From assembly GCA_029531795.1 (NCBI GenBank), contig JAPEIS010000011.1, positions 1,178,001 to 1,242,000 of the forward strand: a stretch of 64,000 bases of DNA, in the 5' to 3' direction. The translations under genes and the position numbers were made by a program. Below are positions 23,701 to 36,500 of this stretch, piece by piece. The notes under the pieces were generated by a model. It searched no databases, was not told the DNA's origin, and saw nothing but the letters and a program-made list of their open reading frames with translations. The stretch is from Sclerotinia nivalis (lineage: Eukaryota > Ascomycota > Leotiomycetes > Helotiales > Sclerotiniaceae). Every line of letters begins with the position of its first letter. The first letter of the stretch is position 1.

Positions 23701-24984
23701 CACAACGCCAAAAACAATACTCAATATACCCCGTCTTTTGCAGTTTCTAAAATGTTAGGGTTGCATCCTTTAGTACTCAGCAAGATTACTTCATCCTTCC
23801 AAGTTTCTGCTGTGGGTCAGCTCCGCGTCAACTTGGGACTGAACCTCAAATTCGAGGGCAAGAAACTCAAGGTTTTGGGTTATTCGCAACGAGCTGATAA
23901 TGGATGGGAGTACAGCAATAAAGCTATTGAACTCATCAGCACTTATATGACCAAGTTTCCTCATTTCTTTGCCGGTATCCAAAGAAAACCTCAAGGTAAT
24001 GAATATGAGGAGTCTGACTTCCCTGGTGCCAGTGTCAAGGAGATTGTGGCATGGCTCAAAACCATCGAATCCAAGAACTTTGAAAAAGTACCTTTGGATG
24101 CTGAGCAGCTTGACTCTGATACCGTAATGGCTATCGAACAAGCGGCTCAACAAGCTTTGATGAATGGTCCTCAACCCCAACGTAAAACGCTTAAAGCTGT
24201 TCCACGTGGTGCGCTCTTGAAGCCATCTGATGCTGAACATCGTTGCGGCAACCAGAAATTTGCTCTGGGTGATCGTGTTGTCTATGTTGCAGATTCTGGT
24301 CGCGTGCCCATTGCCACGCGCGGTACAGTCGTGGGTATCTCTCGAACCCCACGCACCACTCTACTTGATGTTCTATTCGATGTTACTTTCATGAGTGGCA
24401 CGACTCTTGGTGAACGATGTTCCCCGTTCCGTGGATCCACTGTACCAATTGCTAGTGTGCTCAATCTTACCAACAAGCAACTGATTGTAAGTTCTAGAGC
24501 CGCTGCTGAGAAGAGACCCGCTCCAACCACCACGCCTTTAACAGCCGATGGTGGCTATGGCTTTGGACGAGGTCAACAATATAGAGAATCTGGACCACCT
24601 CCTCCGCTTCGAGGTTCTTTCCGTGGCGCTGTTTCGGGACAACGTGGAAATTTTGTACCTCGTGGTGGACGTGGTCGTGGGGGATTCCCCAATGGAAATG
24701 CATATGGTAGTTCTAGCGACAATGCTACCCCAGCAGTTCATAGCAGCATGGTTATTCGTGACACAACACCAGTGAACACGACCGGTAATGCCAATGGCAC
24801 CCGAGGTCGTGGAACCGCATTTGCAGCCGCTAGAGGTGGCGGTCCCGCGGCTGGCAGTGTAGCATACAACAATGTTCCTCCACCGGCTGCGTTGGATCCA
24901 CAAGGCAGTGGTAGAGGCCGAGGTGGTAGAGGCCGCGGTGCCTCGAGAGGTCGAGGTGGTAATCCACATCCTCCACAAGCTTAG
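20718..24984 (+). CDS. XRN1: 5'-3' exoribonuclease 1 (cytoplasmic mRNA decay), 1389 aa
   Basis: Exons 20718-21123, 21169-22452 and 22505-24984. The N-terminus MGVPKFFRWMSERYP and conserved blocks CLYLDMNGIIHNC (Asp35 of the active site), FMAVDGVAPRAKMNQQRARR, SGHEVPGEGEHKIMEYIR, LYGLDADLIML and FFVGNDFLPYLPNL form the XRN nuclease core with its acidic metal-binding residues. The linker with QGLQWVLYYYYRGVVSWPWY, then Xrn1-type D1/KOW/SH3-like regions, distinguish it from the nuclear Rat1 paralogue. The last 180 residues are Arg-Gly-rich (RGRGGRGRGASRGRGG), a disordered RNA- or P-body-binding tail. Role from the family: processive degradation of decapped, 5'-monophosphorylated RNA in the cytoplasm. 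Intron 1 is only 45 nt, a multiple of three without an in-frame stop. The length is near that of other Xrn1 proteins. Confidence 0.97.
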
Positions 24985-25786
24985 ATTTACAATTTTCTGG
25001 TTCTGTCGACTTTTCTTCTTTGGTATTTCTGGAAAAGCAATATTGGCATGGCATGGAATATTCACGATCTTACATGGCATAATATATCATGAGATGAATA
25101 AAATCCGCGAGCGATCTTTTACCGGCGGGTTCTTTTACGAGACTAGAATAACGATTTCACGAGTGGGATGGTTATGATTCACTTGTATTATTACCATGCA
25201 TGCATGGATCGGATATACCAGACGGGATAAGACAGTCGATGGGCTTCAGATGCGATGAGCGCGTGATCATAATCAATTATTACTGCCATGTTGGAGGAGA
25301 TGATGACTTGTTGGATGCAGAGGCATGGTATGATCGAAGAGAAAATAGTTAGATGCACAGAGAATTAAATCTTTGAAGTCTACCATATATATTCACAGTG
25401 AATGCGGTGAATTATTACCATGAGTTTATAGCCAGCCAGTGATGAGATAGATACTGTAAAGATCCTCATAAAGTCAAACAAACTTACATCTGGATAGGTA
25501 CTAGAGGTCTTTACACTTGACATAAATTCACTTATTTTGAGCCTGTTACAGACAAATAGATGGTCGAACGTCCCTCAATAATCACTAATATACATAAAAC
25601 ACATCCTCATTGGTATTCACCTCGTACCGACGAGATCGAGGTATCTATCTACAACCATCTTACCAACGCCTCCCTCTTTCCCTGATCGCTTTTTCCCACT
25701 GCTTTCTGCATTTCATAAGGATGGATTACAGGGTATCTATAATGAGGTTTCTAGTCGCAAGGAAAAAAGAAAACGTCTCTCAGCTG
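24985..25786. other. Convergent intergenic region between XRN1 and VPS54
   Basis: Holds the two facing 3' untranslated regions. AT-rich, no coding sequence or RNA gene seen. Hexamer-like TTCCCR repeats begin at the VPS54 end and continue into its last codons. Confidence 0.5.
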
Positions 25787-28700
25787 TTAGCTGTTTCCAT
25801 TCCCATTCCCAATCCCGTTCCCGTTCCCGTTGTTCCCGTTCCCATTTTCTAAAGCCGGTTGAGTTCCTTCTGCTGGTGGTGTGATCTGAGTATTAGGCGG
25901 GGTGGTCGTGGGTGGAGGCGTGGCCCTCGGGACGTTCTTATCCTGTACGACTTTGATGATGTAATCACCTGCATCATTTGCGCCATCGAGACCACCTACA
26001 CGGGTCTTAAAGTATTCTGCATCGCGAAGCATTCTATTTTCTCATGAGTCACTTGAATATTTTTGGAAAGGAAAATAGAAAAAGAATCAAGATAACATAC
26101 CGTGCCTTAGCATCCTCACTTCCCAGCACGACATCCCCGAAGGCCTTCCCCAATTGCTCTCTGAAGCTTTTAAATACCAGCTCCATGATCATGTTCACAG
26201 TCATATCTGGGAGGTGCTTGTTGAGAACTTTATGTAACGTAAGCGTCTCCTTCGTCATCGTTTCCATATACGCATTGATAGAAGCGGCTCCAGGTTCATC
26301 CTCCCAGTTAATCATCTTCATGCTTTTAACATGAGCAGTTGCTCTTCCGGCCATAATATTAAGGAATTTATCGTAGATCAGTTGCTGATGTTCGAGATAT
26401 GCGCGGCGGATCTTGTCGAACTCGCCCATGAGAACGGAGACAGAGGGCCCGGTGCCGGCATTACGACGAACGTATTCGCGAATGTATGGAATGAGAACGG
26501 ATATGAAGGAAGTGGCTTGGGCGGCTAGGGCAAGATGTTTGGTAGTTATATTTTTGAGACCGGCGGTGGTGGTAGCACCGGCTCCGAGTATTAGTTGTTG
26601 CACGCGGGAATTGAATAGTGTGAGGTACGAGAGGATCGACGCAGCGATTTCGGAGGTCATGGATGGAATGCCAGTATTGAGATGAAGAAGGGAGGCGAGG
26701 CCGTGGAGACAAAGAATTGCAGATATGGGAAGTATATATGATTGTTCATCGATAACAGCAGAACGAGTTTGGGCTTTACTAGGTGTAGAGGTAGAATTTG
26801 GTGTTGAGGTTCCATTCTTTTGGGTACCGTTTGATGGAGGTGTGAGGTAAGATTGGGTTCCGAGAGGCGAATCAGTACAAGGCTGCCACACTTTGCTGCC
26901 CGAGCTCCATGCTTCGACATCTTGTGTGCTTGCGGAAAGTATCCTAGACAAGACTTCTTTATCTTGATCAGTGAAATCTTTGGCATTCCAAGGATCTGCT
27001 TCCATGCCCGTAGCAAGACTTTGCCGCTCTGATTCACCTAGCTGTTGAACGTAATCTTTGATGTGACCGTTTACTACATTTTTCAGGGATGTGCCACTTC
27101 TACCTGACACAGCTTCGCATTCATTTGCGAAAAGTAGGTTCAACGTGAAATATCGCAGAAACCTTTCGACCGAGAGATGGGTACTTTGTTCTGTCCTCAC
27201 CCGCAGTACCTTCACTACTTTGTCTTGAGCAATATCGACAGCTTGTCCAAGAAGACTAGACATGTCCAGGGTCTGATGCATTTCTTCTTGCAACTCCCTG
27301 CCAGAACTGCCCCTTAGACTGGGGCTCATTCTAGCATTAATTGACCCTATTACAGGACTTCGTGGTGGCGACTTCACACCCCCAGGGGTGTCCGGATCCC
27401 CCAGAGTACTGGTGACGTCTAAAAGTACCTTGACTTGAGTTCCTAGCCTTCTCAGAGTTTCGCCAACCTGAATATAAGTTTTCTTAAGAAGTTCCTCGGC
27501 ATCATTTGGATCCAACGAACGCAGATTGCGAGCTAATATCATCGACTTTTCTTGCTGGTTCTTTTGCCTAGCACCACCAACCGTGGATGCCGACATCATA
27601 GAATCGGCATCGTCATCATTAGAACTAGGGAGAAACCGCCGGATAATGTTCCGGACCTCTCTCAATACAGCATCTCTAAATGCGGAAGTCGCAGCCGAAG
27701 TATATTTTGCCCTATACAAGCCGCCCAGATTCGACGATAATTCTGTCCGGAATTCATCAGGAATTGTCAGATATGTAGGCTGTTGTGAAGCTGTTTCGCG
27801 ACTCTGATTGCCCCTGTTCCTCGAAGATGCATTACTCCAACGTTGCAGCGTATCTTCGGCAGACACCGTCTCAACATGTCGTCTAAGATCACCAAGAAGG
27901 GCTTGCAGAAATCTAGCTTCAAAACTTTTGCCAATCCGGAAACGTAAGACATCCAAATCATTAGTTACTCCTTGCAAGGCTGTGGCACCTCTCAAGTCTC
28001 GGAGTTGTATCTTTTGCTGGCCCGGTTTGCTCGTTATCTCCTCCCCTGCAATAAGTTTCTCCAAAGCATCGATGGCGTCCAATGCTTGTTCCACATCACC
28101 ATTTTCCACCATTGATTCACAACTAGCAACGGCATTTACTACTTGTTTCAGTTGCTGAACTGCATCATTCAATTGCTTCAAGTTCTCTCTCCTTCTTTGC
28201 AGATTTACAATCTTTAATCCACCCACGGCCATTTCTTTATCTAATTCTTCCAATTCCTTTCTCAACGTTTTGATCCTCTCTACGGAAACTGCTGCCTCAG
28301 AATGGAGTTCTCTCAAAGATCCTAATGCTGCGAAAAAAGATGTTGAGGCAGTAGATATGGAAGATATTAGATGCACTTCGATAGTATCCATGTACCATGA
28401 CAACTTTTCCTGAAGTATAGCATTCGTGGCCAGGGCCTTTCTAGGGTTGATTGCAGAGCCATTACTTGCTCGACGTTCATCAGGAGAGCCAGGGGTCGGC
28501 CGGATGACCTCTGAGCGTTCACTAACAACATCAAAAGTTCGTGGGTTTTCCAAGTGAAAGTCCTCCTCAAAGTACACGCTGGGAACCGTAGAAATGGGAG
28601 TCGGCGCATGCAGAGCTCTTCTTCCACTACTCGACTTTTTCCGAACCGATGCCGGTGGACTCTCCAGGGATGCAAGCGAAGCCAAAGAGGCTTTCCTAGA

Positions 28701-29317
28701 AAGTTTAGGTGTCCGCGCGTCGAAGTCTAGGATATCCGCAAAGTCGTCAGCTTTGCTGCCTTTGCGTAACAACTGAGTTCCCCCCTCTTCTTCGTTCTCT
28801 TTCGCTCTTTGCAATGCATCATAAGTTGCTCCTACTTGGGTCAAATACGACTTGAATTCCGAAGGATCGACACGGGGTATATTTGTGAGTGTTACTGGGG
28901 GTATATCTCGAGCGGTTGGAGGTTTATGTGCGCTCGATGCGGGGGCAGAAGTGTGAGGAATGAGGCCAGTTCGAACGATCGGTGGTTGGAGTAAAGTAGA
29001 TATAGCTTGCATATGTTAGATTCATAGCTGTCCCGCCCATTCTCAAAACATACCATTCTGCCCGGATTCATTCAACCCATGCCATTGTGAGACTGTATCT
29101 AATGTCCCTCCTATCGAGTGTATCGAACTAGCTGTCGACCCGCGCCTTGGATTAAGTCTGCTACTCGAGGAGCCTGGTCTGCTAGATATCAGCATGTTAA
29201 TCTTCAGTGAATTCCACGTCGCGCAACAAACCTTGGGAAAGGATATTCGTTCCGACCTCCAGGAGATGTAGGAGAAAGACTCTCCACAGAAAACCGCGAT
29301 GCCGGGGAATGATCCAT
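25787..29317 (-). CDS. VPS54: Vps54, GARP complex subunit, 1120 aa
   Basis: Exons on the minus strand: 29317-29232, about 29178-29054 (29181 also possible), 29005-26101 and 26033-25787, all in frame. The N-terminus begins MDHSPASRFSVESLSPTSPG and runs into RRGSTASSIHSIGGTLDTVS, SGQNAISTLLQPPIVRTGL and DIPPVTLTNIPRVDPSEFKS, as in filamentous-fungal Vps54. A coiled-coil region (about residues 290-370, VERIKTLRKELEELDKEM) corresponds to the GARP-assembly part. The conserved C-terminal Vps54 domain includes HVKSMKMINWED, TKETLTLHKVLNKHLPDMTV and FKSFREQLGKAFGDV. Role from the family: tethering endosome-derived vesicles at the trans-Golgi network with Vps51-53. The extreme C-terminus is a Gly-Asn dipeptide run coded by a TTCCCR-type simple repeat and probably varies in length. 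It is divergent from MCM5. Confidence 0.93.
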
Positions 29318-29991
29318 GGTCCTAATTATGTACTGATCACCCTGCAGCGAGCCTCAACCTCCCCCACAGCCGCGCAATTGTAATTTAAAAGCCGGCGACA
29401 ACTGAGAAGCGGATCGAAAAGTAGCCACAACAAAGCTTTCCTTCAAACTACCCAATACAGGCCACGGAGACGCATTCGTAAGCTATCTAGCAGTCAACAC
29501 GGATTTGTTGACAAACACTAATCGTTATGGGGGTATCATTGCTGGTAACGAGAAACTTGAGAGAACAAGCTTATCCAAATTGTCATTTCGTGGATCGGTA
29601 CAAGTTGTATATTCGTTAATTCATTGATTATTCTATTTGTACGAAGGTTCATTTCATTGAGGTGATGTTCTTGTTCTCTCAGCCTTCCGTTCGACAACCA
29701 ACTATCTTCATTGTTGTCATTTGATTGGTCGCTTGGAAAGGTGAGGCTGAGGCTCGAGGCTGGAGGCTGCTAGGATTCAAGCTGTGGCTAGTGAGCGGTT
29801 CTAATTTTCCATGCAAACACTTTACACGAATTTGTCGCGTTCAGAAAAAACGGAGAAACGCGTTTTGTCTTATCAAAAAACCTCAGGTTCAGTCAGTCAC
29901 TTAGCAACAGCAGGACAACAGACCAGAACATCAACATTGCCAATAACCCCGCAATTCATACTCAACAACACAGACGGATATCAACAATAAG
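29318..29991. promoter_or_regulatory. Shared VPS54/MCM5 divergent promoter region with MCB-type site
   Basis: 674 bp between start codons. A perfect MluI cell-cycle box ACGCGT (29858-29863), embedded in the palindrome AAACGCGTTT (29856-29865), lies about 130 bp upstream of the MCM5 start, with a second related TCGCGT at 29835-29840. A CCAAT box on the minus strand (ATTGG, about 29724) is also present. In yeasts, MCB elements are bound by MBF and drive G1/S expression of replication genes including MCM genes; use here is inference from position and sequence. Confidence 0.6.
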
Positions 29992-32321
29992 ATGGATCGC
30001 CAATCGGTATTTTCTTTAAGTGTTTTACCACCTGAGTATGGTGACAATGAAGATACTAGAGGTCAAGTACAATCGCAATTAGAACAATTTATTCTTCAGT
30101 TTCGCATTGACAATGCCTTCATTTACAGGTAAGAAGCATTGCATTTTGCCATCTGCGCCTATCATTCTAATCAAGCCAATACAGGGATCAAATTCGGGAG
30201 AATGTTCTGTTAAAACAATACTTTTGTGACGTTGATGTTGGGCATTTGATATCCTTCAATGAAGAGCTTGCGCACCGACTTGCGACAGAACCTGCGGAGA
30301 TTATACCTCTTGTAATAAATTCTCAGAGACTATTCCCAAACTATGTCTGACGTACTCCCAGTTCGAAAGCGCATTAAAAAGATGTACCCATCGAATTGTA
30401 TATCCCTCAGACAGAGAGATTGTCCTTCCCGAACATCAACTCCTCCTTCACTCCACAGCCTCGGAGATTTCTATTCGAGATTTAGACGCTCTTGCCATAT
30501 CCCGACTTGTACGAGTGCCAGGTATCGTCATAGGAGCATCAGTACTATCATCAAAAGCAACAGCACTAAATATACAATGTCGAAATTGTCGCTCTACAAA
30601 AATATTACCAGTAAATGGTGGATTTTCTGGTGTTTCATTACCCAGGGTGTGCGATAGACAAAAAATGCCTGGAGATCCACCCTGTCCCATGGATCCATAT
30701 GTGGTCGTTCATGAATCCTCTCAATTCGTTGATCAACAAATTATTAAGCTTCAAGAGGCCCCAGACCAAGTTCCGGTGGGAGAACTACCACGGCACGTTC
30801 TTATCTCAACCGATAGATATTTAACGAATCGTGTGGTACCCGGTACGAGATGTATGATCACTGGTATATTTTCTATTTATCAAAACAAAAACACGAAAGG
30901 CTCCTCCACGACCTCAGCCGTTGCCATTCGAACTCCGTACCTGAGAGCCGTGGGTATTCATAGTGATGTCGATTACACAGCAAAAGGAAACGCAGTATTC
31001 TCGGAAGAGGAGGAACAAGAATTCCTCGAAATGTCGCGCAGACCTGACCTCTACAGTGTATTCGCTTCCTGTATTGCCCCGTCTATTTATGGCAACAACG
31101 ATATCAAAAAAGCAATAGCATGTCTCTTACTAGGTGGATCCAAAAAGATCCTTCCTGATGGTATGAAACTTCGTGGTGACATTAACGTCCTTCTCCTCGG
31201 TGATCCCGGAACTGCCAAATCTCAGCTTTTAAAATTCGTAGAAAAGGTTGCTCCCATCGCTATCTACACGTCCGGAAAAGGATCTTCTGCCGCTGGTCTT
31301 ACTGCCTCTGTTCAGCGTGATCACACAACCCGAGAATTTTACCTCGAAGGAGGAGCTATGGTTCTTGCAGATGGGGGTGTAGTGTGCATTGACGAATTCG
31401 ACAAGATGCGTGATGAGGATCGAGTGGCCATCCACGAAGCTATGGAACAACAAACTATCTCGATAGCTAAAGCCGGTATCACTACAATTCTCAACGCACG
31501 AACTTCTGTCCTCGCCGCAGCTAATCCTATTTTTGGGCGCTATGATGATCTCAAATCGCCAGGCGAGAACATTGATTTTCAAACCACAATTCTATCGCGT
31601 TTCGACATGATTTTTATAGTCAAGGATGAGCATGAGAGAGGTAAAGATGAGAAGATGGCGAGGCACGTTATGAATGTTCACATGGGTGGTAGAGGAAGAG
31701 AAGAGCAAGCCGAGTCGGAGATTCCTGTTGAAAAGATGAAGAGATACATCAGCTACTGTAAATCGTACGTATTGCTTCTACTCGTCTTCTATGTGACCAA
31801 GAAGTCCAAAACTAACAACCTTCAGTCGTTGTGCACCGCGTCTCTCCCCAGAAGCCGCCGAAAAGCTTTCCTCCCATTTTGTGTCCATCCGAAAGCAAGT
31901 CCACGCCACCGAAATGACAACAAACGAACGCTCTTCCATCCCCATTACCGTCCGTCAACTCGAAGCCATCATCCGAATAACAGAATCTCTCGCTAAGATC
32001 TCTCTCTCCCCTATTGCTCACGAACATCATGTCGATGAAGCAATCCGTCTATTCTTAGCATCCACCATGGATGCCGTTCAACAAGGTGTTGCACAACAAG
32101 GAAGTAGAGAACTCCAAGACGAAGTCGCCAGATTAGAGGAAGAACTAAAGAAAAGATTGCCAGTAGGATGGAGCACAAGTCTAGCGACCTTGAAAAGAGA
32201 AATGTGTGAAGGAAGAGGCTTTAGTGAAATGAGTTTAGAAAGAGCGTTGGTGGTGCTGCAGAGAAGAGATACCATTGCTATTAGAGGACAGGGTAGTCAG
32301 GTTTATAGGAGCGGTGCATAG
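29992..32321 (+). CDS. MCM5: MCM5, replicative helicase subunit, 720 aa
   Basis: Exons 29992-30128, 30185-30311, 30362-31764 and 31826-32321. The start [18 protein letters not shown] and following [20 protein letters not shown] are Mcm5-type. The MCM N-terminal domain has a zinc motif (CRNCRSTK with [17 protein letters not shown]). The AAA+ core shows Walker [10 protein letters not shown] (residues about 368-376), Walker B with [20 protein letters not shown] (from about 430) and arginine finger SRFDM (about 500). The C-terminus carries the winged-helix region ending VYRSGA. Role from the family: one of six subunits of the Mcm2-7 helicase loaded at origins in G1 and activated in S phase; the nucleus is the site of action. 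Length is as expected (yeast Mcm5 is slightly longer). The upstream MCB site fits G1/S control. Confidence 0.97.
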
Positions 32322-33552
32322 GGTGCCGAGCGAGCGATGTTTGATGCCTGCATGAATAAATGTGTTTGGCGTTAGGACGAAAGAATATTGTCACATTTAC
32401 GCATAGGATGCGAAGGGATAGTCTATAGTAATAGTAGGTATCAACAACCCCACGATTTGAAAACATCAATTATCCGATAAACGTTAAGACGAGAAAATCT
32501 AAAAGATTATAAATCTACATATTCCTTAAAACATTTCACATTACACGAGACCCATTCCTATCTTCAAAACAAAAATTCGAGTATAGGTATTCACCTACCT
32601 CCGCTACATCACATCGGAGAAAAGTCCTGTTACCACCTACCTAATAATCTTCCATCAAGTCGAGATCTATCTATCCCCTCTTCATCTTCACATTCACTCT
32701 TCGTCTTATATTCGACTCTCCCGCTAAAGATAGATACCTTGTTAATCTGATTTTTATCTCCCTTCTTTTTTTTCCGAGGTCATTTGTGTCAAGTCAAATC
32801 AAGTCAAATCCATATCACTTACCGTCCATTCCTCATTCACTTATACTTCTCACTTGTATCATTTCTTCCTTTTTTCTCTTTCTTTTCTCTAGTAGCGCAT
32901 CTGAATAAAGCGCAAAAATACACATAAAATATCAAGCCTATTCAGCCAATCCTTCTCCCCACCCCCCGCATCTCCATTATAAATAAAAAGAGCTGAGTAT
33001 CAAGAACGGAACTAACATGATATAACGGAGCAGAGTGAACTCAAAAGTCAAATTCGAGTCTAGTCTCAGAGATCTTGTTGATTTTATTGCAGACAATACT
33101 GTCATAGCACGTCATATCCTCTCTCCCAAGACACGAAATCATACAACACAATAAATACATCGTTTGAATATCATTGCATTCTCCTTTATCGCAATCCCCA
33201 CATGACATCTCCTTTAAAAGATAACTAAAAAGTTGAAAGAGCATTCGCTTTCTCAACGCACAACGCGCTATCGTAAGGTGGCATGCCTATCTCCCCCCCG
33301 TTCCTCGTCACCAGAACGCCCGCTCCTGCTCCTCCTGCCCCTCCTTCACCCTCTAAACTTCTCATCTGAAGATGCATCCCATGAAGAACCAATTTGCGTC
33401 CAATTACATACTAAGGTTATTAATATCAATAATCTTACAAAAGCTTTATCCGGTGCACGAATGCAAAAGCGCTTCTCCCCAAATGTACATGCTGCAAGCT
33501 TCTCTTTGGACCTTTCCATCCCTACTACGGAGGTGGTTAATATGGAATCAAC
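32322..33552. other. Convergent intergenic region between MCM5 and CTK1
   Basis: AT- and CT-rich, consistent with two facing 3' untranslated regions. The repeat AAGTCAAATCAAGTCAAATC occurs near 32790. No coding sequence is supported. Confidence 0.5.
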
Positions 33553-36500
33553 CTAGTTACTCGGAGCGGCGACCTCCTGATTTTGAGGTATGGAAGCTGG
33601 TGGTGGTATGCTTGGAGGACCCATCATTACTCGCTTTGGGTCTCTTTCGGAACTTGGTTCACCCTCTGCACTTCTTTTCTTCTCCTTTTCCTTCTGCGCT
33701 GCCCTTCGTGCCTCTTTATCCTTACGCTCATTTTCTTTACGTAACGCTTTGGATTCGAATTCATGCCAGTCGCCCTTAAGTTCTTTGAGCCTGTTTCAGG
33801 GTATTAGCTAATGATCGTTTGGTAAAAAGTTTGAAACAAGAAAATACATACTCAACAGCCTGTCTCGGCATTGGCTCTTCCGTTGTAAAGTACGGGTGCT
33901 CAAGAACATCAGAAGCAGAAGGTCGCTTGACGGGGTCATATTGAAACATGGCATCCAAAAGCTCAAACGCAGCCGGCGTAACTCGTTCTTTGTATTTTTC
34001 CGCAAAAATGTTGGATCGTTTGACAGTAGATCTTAAAAGTTCGAACCATGCCATGTCTGCTAAGCCGGGCCAATCAGTTCGATTGGGCGTTCCAAGCACA
34101 GCGTAAATTTTCTCGAGTTGGTTGATTTCACCACCGTCTCCGGGAAAAATTGCGTGTCGAGTAAAAATTTCGACCAAGACACAGGCTGCGCTCCAAATGT
34201 CTACTGCAGGGCCATATTGTGTCTCGCCGAGGAGAAGTTCTGGTGAACGATACCAGATAGTGATAACACGGTTGGTATAATCTAGCTGTCTTCGTTTGGC
34301 ATAAAACCTAGCCAGTCCAAAATCTGCTAGTTTTAGTTGCCCTTCGTCACTAACAAGAATATTTGCTGCTTTGATATCCCGATGTAGAACACCTCGGCGA
34401 TGAAGATAATCCAGACCTTCAAAAAGCTGCTTAGCAAGATGCTTTTTATGAGCTGCATCTAGCTTGAAGGATGGATGATTGAGCAAGCCCGTCAGATCGT
34501 GTGACAGATATTCAAAAACCATAAAGCAGTCGTTCTTCTCCACCATTACCTCTTTTAAATTAACGATATTTGCGTGCTTCAAGGATTGAAGAAGTTTTAT
34601 CTCTCGTACCGCAGTCACGGGAAAACCATCGCGTTCTCCTTCCATGCGAATCTTCTTCAAAGCAACCAACTTCTTTGTGTAAACATGAATAGCTTTGAAC
34701 ACTTTACCGTAAGTTCCGGATCCCACGACAGATTCATTGCCAGGTTTTCGGTAGTATACAGAATCTGAGGCCTTGTATTCGGGAAGTAGCTGCGGCTTTG
34801 GTTTCAAACGTTGCATAATCTTCTTGACCTTGCGCGTTACAGGAGGCGGTGGCTCGCGAAATGCGTGTTGCGCTCTTGCAGATGCTGGTTCTGTGGGGAT
34901 ATTCCGTGTTGCCGCAGGACCACGAGGGCTATTTTGCATATCTCGCTTGATTGGAACAGCGTTCAGCTTCTGAGAGATCTCTGGTTTTGGAGTAGTAGCC
35001 GCTTTCGCCGGGCCTTTGAATGCAAAGCTAAATTTCGAGGAATTTTGTTGGCTCTGAGGTCCTGTTGGTGGCGGTCGAGTAGGAGGAGGCATTTGTTCCT
35101 CATCATTCTTCTTGCTAGTATCCTCAGCTTGAAGGTCTTTTGAGGGCCTAAATAAGTCCTCGCTATCGTCTACCTGGTTTTGTAGTGGCATTGCACTAGA
35201 ATCAAATGGATTCTGCGATGGGAACTGCTGCTGCGGAGACATATGCTGAGGTGTGACGTTACCAGAATTGCTGAATTGGGCACGACTAGCGCTAGAGGGA
35301 CCAGAAGGAGGGTTCCATTGAGGATTGAATTGATTACCACGACCGCCTCGGGGATTAAAATTGCCAGCTCGAAATCTTTGATTGCCTCTGAAGTTATTGT
35401 TCATCGGCCCTGTAGGAGGCGCTTGGTGAGAAGGAGATTGTGCTTGGTTGCCATACATTTGATTTTGCGGACCAGTGGGAGTAACATATCCTGGTTGTTG
35501 CTGGTAGTTTGGCTGGAATTGCCTGCAAGTCTTGTTAGATTACGAAATCACTAGTACTACCAAAGAATAGCTTACGAAGTGGGTGAAAATTGTTGTTGCT
35601 GTGAGCCATTCCAATTTCCTCGTCCAGATGAATATGGTGATTGTGCCTGAGGTGAACCATGATACGAGTTCGGAGTCATTTGATGCTGTGGAGATTGTGA
35701 AAATTGTCGTGGGTCAGCTTGAGGGCCTTGAGGGACTTGGTTAAATTGTGGTTTCAAAGGAAATGCTGCCTGCATCTGTTGGTTCGGATTGTATCCTTGC
35801 TGGTTACCAAAGAATCCTCTGTTGGCCATCTTATCCGACTTGACCTCAATACTATTCGCTCCTGAAGCTGCCGATGTCGGTCGACCTCGAGATTTGTTAT
35901 TCGGGCGATATTCGTCTCGTGAAGGTCGTCCCTTATCTCGCTTTGGAGAACGTCTCCTATTCCCTTTTGGCCCTTTCGGTGCACGAGGTGATTGACGACG
36001 ACCGCGATTTGTATGCCCGTATCTGTCTGCCTCTGGAGATCGACGGCTCGAGTATGGGGAGAGGTCTCGCTTCTTCTCCTTATTCTCAATCGACTCTAAT
36101 GCTGCTCTTTCTCCGTCCTTTTGTTCTTGCTCAATGGTTCTCTGGGGGGATTGATTACGATTCGCTGGTGGGTCGTCGTAGTCCAAGGAGGATGAAGGGC
36201 GAGATTTTTCGAATTTATCGCGGTTCTGACCAGGAGATCGTCCACGCTTATCGTTCTTCCCAAAATCCCTACGGTTTCTAGGGTTCCCTTCCTCGCGTTG
36301 ATTATTTCTGTTTTGTTCCGATTGTCGATTTCGATGTTGTGATGCAGACCGATTACGTCGCTTCCTATCTCGTCGGGATGACCCTTTGGTAGCTCCGTTG
36401 TGCCGTACTGGACTGCGAGAATTTCTTCGAGCTTTCTTTTGTTGATTGCGATTCGGCGATGGGCTACGACTCTTCCTTCTTTTAATCGGTTGAGGTGAGT

